Source: Lepidostoma basale (Eukaryota > Arthropoda > Insecta > Trichoptera > Lepidostomatidae). Taken from it: DNA of 64,000 nucleotides. Positions within the stretch are counted from its first letter, which is position 1, and the number at the start of each line of letters is the position of its first letter. The notes below the pieces were generated by a model. It was not told the DNA's origin and searched no databases. It saw nothing but the letters and a program-made list of their open reading frames with translations. The stretch spans positions 620,001 through 684,000 of the forward strand of contig JAHDVF020001050.1 in NCBI GenBank assembly GCA_022606425.2. Reading direction: 5' to 3'. A program made the translations under genes and the position numbers. Positions 55,762 to 64,000 of the stretch are shown here, piece by piece.

Positions 55762-58700
55762 CTACACACAACAACCCTCCTGTAATCACCACTCACTCGC
55801 AAACAACAGAAATGACAACTCTTTTCTTTCATGTCTAGCGGGCAAAGTAAATTTCCATTTTTATCAATTATGAGATCAACTAAACACATCATTCTATTCA
55901 TTCTAGCCCTTCAGGAGAAATATTCAAATATTTTTGATGCGTTTAAATGTGCAAATGATTTACTTTATATGTATCCACGTAATATTCAAGGGAAATGAAC
56001 ATTAAATAATGATATATTTTACATATTAGCTCAGTAGCAGAATTAAACAATCTATGTACAGAATGTAATAATGTTGCCATACCATAAAGCCATTCGATAT
56101 ATTAGTTGAGCTGTTTAGTATGTACGATACTAGTTTGTTATTAATCAGCAAAGGTTGAGTTAGACATTTCTGTTGGAAGGGAGACAATCGGGCAGCTGGG
56201 CTAGAGCCTAGAGAGCCTCTACAGCCCAGTACAACACAGACCGCGGACAACACTTGTTACTGTGTTTAACATCTATAGCAATCTTGCGCAAAATAAAATA
56301 TATAGCAGGTGCAAAGTTCTTAAAACAATACAACATCGGGGGATTTTGATCAAACTCAAACAGGTTTAAAATCAGCAGCTAGTAGCTATTGGAGAGTAGT
56401 GTGTAAATATTCATTCATGCATTTGCAGATTAGTTCTGGAACAAGTTTTTTTTTTCATTTATCATCAAAGTGATACCATCACCTTAAACTTTGTTTTTTA
56501 TACAACAGGACGTTTGAACCCAATTAATGTATACAATTTATTTTTAGCTATTATATTGATTCTCATGACATGTGAAAGAAGGCTAATCTATGACCAAAGA
56601 CAGTGTGGCAAGTATGGCAGTCGAGGCTCTTACCACTCTGCCAAGAAATGAAATCACATTTTGAATAATAGGTAGTCCTTGAAGTGAATGGAGCATATCT
56701 GAATCATTTTGTTAGAGATTTTTCCTTCAGCAAAATAATCTCAGTTATTTCATTTCAAATTTTATTAAATAATTATTTACAGAACCAAATAATGATATAT
56801 CGAGAGATAATCTCTACTTTTTGTAAAACACAGACTATACATATACAGGCTCTTATTGTATTCCAGGCATGTTTTTTTTTTTACTTTTTAAATTGAACAC
56901 AATTTAGTAATTTGTATATAATTGATAACCATTATGTTTGGAATATTAGATAATGGTAAAGTTGTGTGTAATGTAGTGTGCGGATTGTGGTTCTAGTTCA
57001 GACATTGGGTTAATGGTTCATGAAAGGCATTCGTATTGTTATCGGAAGCAGAGTTGCTTCGAGTATAGATATTAATATGTTTTATATTATGAATGATTTC
57101 AGTTGTATGCGATCTCGGCTAGTTACATTTTCCTACATGTTGTTGAGGTGACATATACATAAAAATAGCTCTTAACAAACTAGCCAAACAAATCTACTAT
57201 CATTACAAGTACACGGAGCGGCTGTTGTTTTCTCCAACAAATGTATAAATATCACACCTAAACATGAATATCAATGACCTTTTACTTGAATATTTAGTAT
57301 AATGCAAATACAATGAAATGGATTCAAAAATCCTTTTCTCGTTGTAAAACACATAAAAATATATATTAAGTTTACAATATTATCCGAAACACATGATTAT
57401 TGTAATAATCTCACGCCATACAAAAACAAAATGTGAATGTCTATATAATCTATCATCTTACAAACAAAAATACATTCATATTTATAGAAAAGTGCGCCGT
57501 GAACAACTGATGCATCGGACATAATACCAATTATCGCATTCCGGAAGAAATAGATGGCTCGATCCGCAAACCAGGCAAATTCACACGTATAAATAAAACA
57601 CTATTTATTATATTTCTCCGATCGTAATGTATTGTACAACTCTGCTCTCGCGTTACATGTAGAAACAGAATTCCCAATGTCTGGTTTGGAGATGAAGACA
57701 TCAAAAGGCTACGGATGTAAAGAGACAGAAAGTGGGCTAGCCCCTCCCTCCCCCACTCCCCCACTCTACAGCTCTGGCACCGCCACCAAGTTGAATACAA
57801 CAATGCATGGTTTAGTATCAATTAATTACGGGATTATTATTAATCCAAGTCCATCATCCAATTAATCCCACCCGCACAAAGAGTTTTTCCAATATTTTCC
57901 AATATAAGTAGCTGAGAGGACAATGAAATCTAGCTAACACAACTTTTGATTTGTAGTTTTAAATATAAATTCATCGCATCTTTAACTTATGGGAAGTAAA
58001 AACTCTTTGCATCCGAGCATTTGGAGAATAAAGGGGCTAACCCACAAAGCGGAAACACAAAAGTATATATACAACAAGAACAAGTAAACCAGTCAGTGGA
58101 GAGGGAGGAAGGAAGGATGCAACAAGTGCCAGCAGCGTGCGCGGCGGCTACAGCTACAGCTACAGCCACAGCCCGGGCAATGGAAGGGAAGAGAAGGCAG
58201 GGAAGAACAAACTAAACGGCATTCTCCAACTAAAAAAAATGCGGACGGAGGAGAAAAAAAATCATAATACCGCGCGGGCACGGCTAAAACAGAAACTCCA
58301 GACAGGCCACGAGCAGCATGAGGGGCTTGTTGTCGGCGTGCGGGGGGCGGGAGGGGGCGAGGGCTGGCGGGGAGGCGGGGGCGGGCGAGGGGTAGGGGGG
58401 GGCTCCCGTACCGGTGGCGGAGCGCAGCTCCAGGGAGGCGGCGGGCTGCAGGAACCACTCGGAGCGCGTCCGCATTCGCGCGCGCTGCCGCTCGTGCACC
58501 TGCGACACACCCGCCTCGATACACTCCGCACTCTTCCAGCTACTCCTCCACTCCTCCGCTCCTCCAGGAGGTTCTCGGTGCAACATGTTTAGTTTCATTT
58601 CCAACCTATCGGCACAGACAGCCTACAAGCATACGAGTCTGCAATGCCCGCTAACATATTGGCTCGCGGAACTGTAAGTGCGTGCCTCCAGGTTGAAATA

Positions 58701-61700
58701 AAATATATGTTATGTACACTGGACGGTATACCGTACTTGCCAGATCATAAGACACATATTGCAAATAGAAAACAATAATGATCTGAGAAACTTGGAGGTT
58801 CTCGATGCGCCTTATAGTCTAAAAAATATGGTATTAGATAATGGACATGTATGTATAAAGGTTTGAATACTCGAGTGTGGGCGGAATAGCACTATGCGCG
58901 CATTTCCTTGAAACTTTGGATGGAACTTCTCCAACACACGAGTACTGTCCTCGTTTTAACCACTTGAAACAATGTCATAAACACAAAGTACAAGAAACAG
59001 ATAGATTTATTTTACAGACAAAGGTGAATATGGAAATCATGTGTCCGAAGCAATAGGCGGATGATGCTGTTGGTAAGAACACACCCAATAAACTATCTTA
59101 ATGCTACTATTGTGGCTTCAATGCCTATTATATTCCATTCATAAGAATGTGTTGGCACTTTGAAATGGACTATGTAAAAAAAAACATAAGATTTCAACAG
59201 GTTTTCTAGATAAATAAATTTAAAAAGTAATCACAAAAAAAATAAACAATTTTAAAAGTTAACAAATTGATTAAATTATTTTTGAGTGACTTTAAGATTG
59301 TTTTTACAAGTATGTAAAAGACAACTAATGTTTATAATAAATAAAACAATACCAATTTGATTACTAACCCTTTTGTAGGGAAGAGTCTCCACATGAAAGT
59401 AAATACAGTGGGTGTATTGTGAACACAAGAGTGGGTGTACTGTTTGAACACTTAATGGGCGAGAAACAAGTGGGGTGCGGAAGCCATCTACATCATCAGA
59501 AAAGAATCTGGAGTGGATATTTACAAATAGAAGCCCGGGTCCCGGCTGGCAGTCTACAGGGGCTGGAGCTATCCAAAAGCATCATGCTGTGGGGTGTGGT
59601 ACAACGGTCCCACGCCATCCAAACCACTCGCGGGTTTATGTTTAAATTGCTATAAAACACTCGATAAAGTGATTAAGTTGTGGAAAAATAACATAAAGCC
59701 ACGGATCAGTTTGGATGGCGCGATTTTACAATGTTGGGAAGTGTGGAGTGCAGAACCAGAAGTGCACCGGCTGTAAAGGGCGCGGCCTCGGCCTAGCGAG
59801 GCGGCGTACAGAGAACACTCGGGGGGCGGGGCGACAACAACAGATGACAGACAGGAGGGTCCTTGGATGCTGCTGGGGCTCGCACCCTCAATGTATCGTG
59901 GTGAATGGTCAGTATCTTAAAGTATGATTAGGGAGGTTATTTGTAACACGAATATACCTATGGATCGGTATACCGTTCCATTGAATATTTGGAGGAAATG
60001 CCCGCCACACACCCAAGTGCCGCTAGAGTACAATATTTCCCACGGGCCTCCCTAATCAGCCATTAAAACGGAACCCCCAGAATACAGCGGGTGTAATGTA
60101 ATGTAATAACGGCAACAGGTAAATGTAGTATGTAATATAAAAGAGTAGCTACCGAACAATCACTCCGAGAGAGACGTCTGCACTACCTTAAATCCTTCCT
60201 GTCAGCAAAAAGAACACTTTTATTTGAGAATTGGGTAATTATAAAATCCACAACACGAAGTGATCCGTACGAGAGAACAAGATAGACTGTACAGAGTAGT
60301 GCTGGCTATACTCCGAGCCATTCACAACAACTGTCCTGGCCGTGGCCGTGTACATCACTAGCTATCATGTTAACCAGCAAATTGGTTAACTGCTTTACAT
60401 AAAAATACTTTAAACACACAATATACAAAGTTTAGAACTAAAGACGCACAAGTGAAAATATTGAATCCAATATATACAAAAATAACACTGAACATAATTT
60501 TGATTGTATAGTTTAGAATACTCTGGAAGTTAACCAAGACTCATTCCAATAAATGTTACAAAACATTATATTCCCACTGCACACGTTGGCCCACACGGGT
60601 GGCTCTCATGATGAGAACTTCATTTCTGTGAAAACTGAAATAAAGTGTGGTGGAAATACAACATAAAGAGAAGGCGAATGGAGAAGAAATAACGTAAGAC
60701 CCATATTGTAGAGTTAACTCACAAATCCTTTAACTATTTATGTAATTCCAGTTAACTATTTATGTAACATGATCCACCGCTGTTTCTAATAATGAATAGT
60801 AGTTATAAAATAAATGTTTATAATAACATTCAGGATATGTACACTTTGTCTGCAGGTAGAGTTGCGTGCTTATTGACACGCGTATCTTGAAATTGAAATA
60901 CAATTAAAATATTTCATTTTAAAATGTGTTGAAAATGTTACTAAAATTGAGTAAAAATACAATTCCAACAGATTACACCGACTCCTTGAAAGAGGTATTT
61001 ATACCCTCCCTGTCAGCCATCACCAGTTCAGTAAACGGTATTAATACACTTCACGCAGACAAGAGTATACCATATATCAAAATTATATTTATGGAAAGAA
61101 ATCAAATGTACTAATTTGCCTGTCAATAACCTACAACTTCAAAATTTTCTAATTTAATTTTGTATAAGGAAAATGTACAAAAAAGTGTAAAAAGTTTATA
61201 CAAGTATTGAAAATGGTATCATTGCAAAGCCTATTTCAGATTTATGGACGTGACTAAAGACTAAGCCCAGCAATATACAATGTGGATTATCTCGAGGTTA
61301 CTTTCATAACAATCAAACAAACATTGCTTTTCTACCACGTCACTCACTAGTATAATAAACTGTTCCTTCCACACAAGACACATTTTAGTTTTAACAGACA
61401 TTTTATAAGCCAGAGAGAAACTTGAATGTGGATTCCAACACAAAAGTATGCCAACCATGCGGTCTGCGGTCAGTAAGTAGAGAATATAACAAGAGTGTTG
61501 TGAGGGGGACAGTGGCCCAAACATGGAAAAATCTCGGTTAAACCACACAAATCACAAATGCAGTCAACTTCAAACATATTTAAGGCGGAAGTTCATGATT
61601 AGGACGGACAAAAGGTTTTCTATACTTTTGTATGAAAATTTGTATTTGTGGTGTTGCATTATTAAAAACAATTTAATAACTCATTTCTACTTATTCTTTC

Positions 61701-63682
61701 ACCACTTTATTTTTTTTTATCCAACTGACCAGTTTCGCTCTCGCCGGAGCTCCGCCAAGGTAACGAAACAAACTGAATTTATTTAGATTAGTATATTTTG
61801 TAGATCTGATTGAAACAGGTTGGTTTGATAAAACAAAAACAAAGTGATAAAAGAACAAGTAAAAAGGGTTTTTAAAATTATTTTTAAAAAGGTTTCTTCG
61901 TCATAACTTCATTGTCACAATCATACGTGTTGGCACATATTATAACAGAATGGCTATCGGGAGTTTCTGAGGCGGGGGTCCACCGACTGACCTGAGGCAG
62001 GTAGGAGAGGCTGCGCGTGCTCTCGGCATAGCGATTAACAGCACGCAACTCCTCCAGGGTCATGTGCGGGCTGGACCCCGCACGGGACGACTGGCTGGAA
62101 GAACTCACCGACACCTGAACACAACATTGCGCCTCCTATTATAACAGTCCCAGAGTGAAGCAGGTGGCTGCTTTAGGGAGGTCATCCACCCACCTTGAAG
62201 ACGCTCTCTTCTAGAGAGACGGAGAGGCGCGTGCAGGAGTCCAGCAGGGAGTGCTCGGGGATGCAGCCGAGCGCGTGAGCGGCCAGCTGCTGCTCCAGCG
62301 CCGCCCCTTCCACCAGCGCGGGCATGGATTGGCACTCTTCACCCAACACTGACAACACACACCTCTTCAAAATTAATATTTTGTTAGTAACCCATAAAAT
62401 TAATATTTAATCATCTAAATTTTTATTTTAAAACTATAGTACAGTTTATTCACTTCAGGGAGAATATTTACAATACTGTGAGTAACACCTCCTGAATTGG
62501 TTATAGAAAGCTATCTGATTGGTTCCTGGGTCTAAGTAGACGGAGCTTACAGCATTTGCTCCTAAGATACTCAGTGATAACTATAATATTATGTCGAAAT
62601 TAGGAAAAGGAATTAATCTTAACAGTGAAAGAACATGTTTGTGCTTGTGGTTTTGTTTAAAAATTTCCAGTAACAACACAAATTTACCAGAAAAATGGGA
62701 ACTTCCAGAAACCATTAGTTGAGACACTAGATATTTATAATAATTAATAAACAACATAAAAATTTTAATGGACTTAATTTTTGTGATTATTACAATTGAA
62801 GCTGATAGCGTTTTTACAAAAAAAAAATATATATTTGTTAATTTCAATGTTTGAATATAAAACGCATTGTCACTCACCCTATTGCAAACATTCTCCCCAA
62901 AATGAATGGACTCTATACTTAAAGGAATTTGATTAAATAACTCAAGTATAATGAAGTCATTATTATTCTGTTATATTTTGGAAATGCGAATAATTGTACA
63001 TGTCTACAATCATCAGCATACCATCCTCTACCCATTGAACTGAATTGAAAGGCAAGACCAAATTGAGTTAACCTCTATAGTGCGGCTGCTACATTTGCAG
63101 CTCATATTTGAATGTATCTTATAAACCTTTTTACTTTAGTTCCTTACTACTAAATTGTACATAATATTATAATGAACTGGGCTATCTGTATGAGCTATAA
63201 ATGTAGCCAGTCACAGTTTGAGACCATATTTTTTACTGCAAAAAAAAACCAGCCACACTATGAGAGTTAATTCCATGTTGTATATTTAATTAACATTGAT
63301 TTAGACATTTGTTTTATTATATTTTATACTCTATTATGTTTCATCTTGCATTTTCAAGACGTTTATAAAATGTTACTTCCATATAATGTTTTCATCAATA
63401 TTTAATATGGAGGTTTACATCATTGCTCAAGAAACAATATAAAGACCATGTTGTTATTGCATGAATGAAAGTTATTATTGGTTAATAGAGTTAAATAAAT
63501 TATGATTGGCTGGAGGTATCTTTCAGCTTGTAATAGTATGTACATCACAACTAGTAGGAGGCTACGCTAATCTGGGCAGAAGGGGTTATAGAGTGCAGTA
63601 ATACCGTCCAGCTTGTACTTGTTGCCCCAGCGGTTGCACTCGCACTGCAGCCAGGTCTTCTCCGCCTCCAGAGACAGTTGCC
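55598..63682 (-). CDS. unidentified gene, C-terminal exons (partial)
   Basis: Five minus-strand open segments with good splice borders join in phase: 63682-63605, 62348-62194, 62114-61992, 58499-58412 and 55761-55598, giving 201 residues and a TGA stop at 55600-55598. I do not recognise the family. The protein starts with a Trp/Cys-containing charged helix (EKTWLQCECNRWGNKYKLD), then an acidic Ala/Leu-rich helical part with several Cys, a Ser-rich linker, a conserved-looking block MTLEELRAVNRYAEST, and an Arg-rich helix with RTRSEWFL. It ends in an Arg-rich then Pro/Leu-rich tail. The phase agreement and GC-rich codons argue for a real gene; the last exon is less sure than the first four. The gene continues past the right edge. 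A weak possible further exon ends near 63980 with donor CGA|GTACC. Confidence 0.6.
56548..56652 (-). mobile_element. SINE fragment with internal deletion
   Basis: ATTGATTCTCATGACATGTG tail side, then GACCAAAGACAGTG and a degraded head (CTTACCACTCTGCCAAG). The middle is missing. Confidence 0.65.
58148..58174. repeat. short GCTACA tandem repeat
   Basis: CTACAGCTACAGCTACAGC then CACAGCC in the last intron of the unidentified gene. Confidence 0.7.
58412..58499 (-). CDS. unidentified gene, fourth visible exon
   Basis: 29 codons plus one base: VHERQRARMRTRSEWFL then a helix ASLELR. Acceptor GTGTCGCAG, donor CACCG|GTACGG. Without splicing, the frame runs on through a Pro-rich stretch to a stop at 58284. 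That would be an alternative C-terminus. Confidence 0.62.
61992..62114 (-). CDS. unidentified gene, third visible exon
   Basis: 41 codons, phase 0 at both ends. Acceptor TGTGTTCAG, donor CCTCAG|GTCAGT. Ser-rich start, then HMTLEELRAVNRYAESTRSL. The strict phase and consensus borders make this the best-supported exon of the gene. Confidence 0.72.
62194..62348 (-). CDS. unidentified gene, second visible exon
   Basis: 155 bases, GC-rich in AT-rich surroundings. Acceptor TTGTCAG, donor TTCAAG|GTGGGT. Encodes LGEECQSMPALVEGAALEQQ and an Ala/Leu/Cys helical stretch. Two other minus-strand frames here are shadows. Confidence 0.68.
63068..63270. mobile_element. piggyBac-type MITE
   Basis: Flanked by TTAA at 63068-63071 and 63267-63270. 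Imperfect terminal repeats: CCTCTATAGTGCGGCTG at left, CTCTCATAGTGTGGCTG inward from right. Contains CATTTGCAGCTCATATTTG shared with 38484-38500. Confidence 0.65.
63605..63682 (-). CDS. unidentified gene, first visible exon
   Basis: 78 bases: 2 + 25 codons + 1. Acceptor after a pyrimidine-rich tract ending GGCTTGCAG; donor GGACG|GTATTA. If not spliced, the frame would hit a stop 12 codons further on, so the donor choice rests on the phase match with the next exon. Confidence 0.6.
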
Positions 63683-64000
63683 CTGCAAGCCGGGAGAGGT
63701 TAGCTCCACACGGGGGTACACTACACATACACGCTCCGGGACACGACTCAAACTTATCAGAAAAGCGGTGTGATGAAATTGCCAATTAGGAATATTAATG
63801 AATTATTAAGTCTGTCATTCAAAGTAATGTAAATCAATTTTAGACAATTTAAATCTTTATATATGTAGGAGAAGGACAAAAAATGCAACAGATAGAACAT
63901 TTTATTTATTTATTTTTTAAGTTTAACCCTAGGGATAGGTTAGATGTAAGCAGCAAAGTGTAACTTTTCTTGCTGGTACTCGGGATGTCATCTGGACCTT

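Noticed and set aside
58093..58592. Overlapping 140-150 codon frames on both strands
   Set aside because: Shadows of a GC-rich stretch; only the 88-bp phased exon on the minus strand is supported.

Overview
The window is animal nuclear DNA, most likely from an insect. A moth or butterfly fits best, but that is an inference from the repeat fauna and not proven. The evidence for a eukaryote is direct. Two conserved metazoan genes can be assembled exon by exon with matching splice phases and GT/AG borders. Between them lie AT-rich introns packed with transposable elements: four mariner elements (two in better shape than the rest), degraded LINEs, tRNA-derived SINEs, fold-back elements and Penelope-like debris. 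There is no operon, CRISPR array or phage. Exons are strongly GC-rich against an AT-rich background.

Layout. 1 to 10.6 kb: intergenic, only degraded repeats. 10.68 to 27.86 kb, minus strand: a complete 13-exon gene for the TFIP11/STIP G-patch splicing factor (about 782 aa). Its introns carry three mariners, one of them (23410-24731) with an uninterrupted transposase and perfect terminal repeats. 27.86 to 30.80 kb: the 2.9 kb spacer between two divergently transcribed genes. 30.80 to 47.84 kb, plus strand: a complete 8-exon guanine deaminase gene (457 aa) with all expected metal-binding residues. 47.9 to 52.2 kb: intergenic repeats. 52.2 to 64 kb, minus strand: five phase-compatible exons that look like the C-terminal 201 residues of a gene I cannot name, with a long repeat-poor stretch downstream that may be its 3' UTR; its 5' part lies beyond the right edge.

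The two identified genes are housekeeping and not functionally linked: TFIP11 works in spliceosome disassembly with the DHX15/Prp43 helicase, guanine deaminase in purine catabolism. Their adjacency is head-to-head only.

The most interesting signal outside the genes is a set of short RNA-like motifs that recur more than a dozen times in four sequence families: a CUGA-type strand, a small hairpin whose two sides co-vary between copies, then GAAAC and a GUC-like site. This is the layout of minimal hammerhead ribozymes reported from Penelope-like retroelements, and one cluster flanks a degraded GIY-YIG endonuclease fragment. Several copies sit head-to-head in fold-back elements. Other items worth attention are a three-copy ~210 bp repeat with a 13-bp perfect hairpin, nested MITEs, and the apparently intact mariner.
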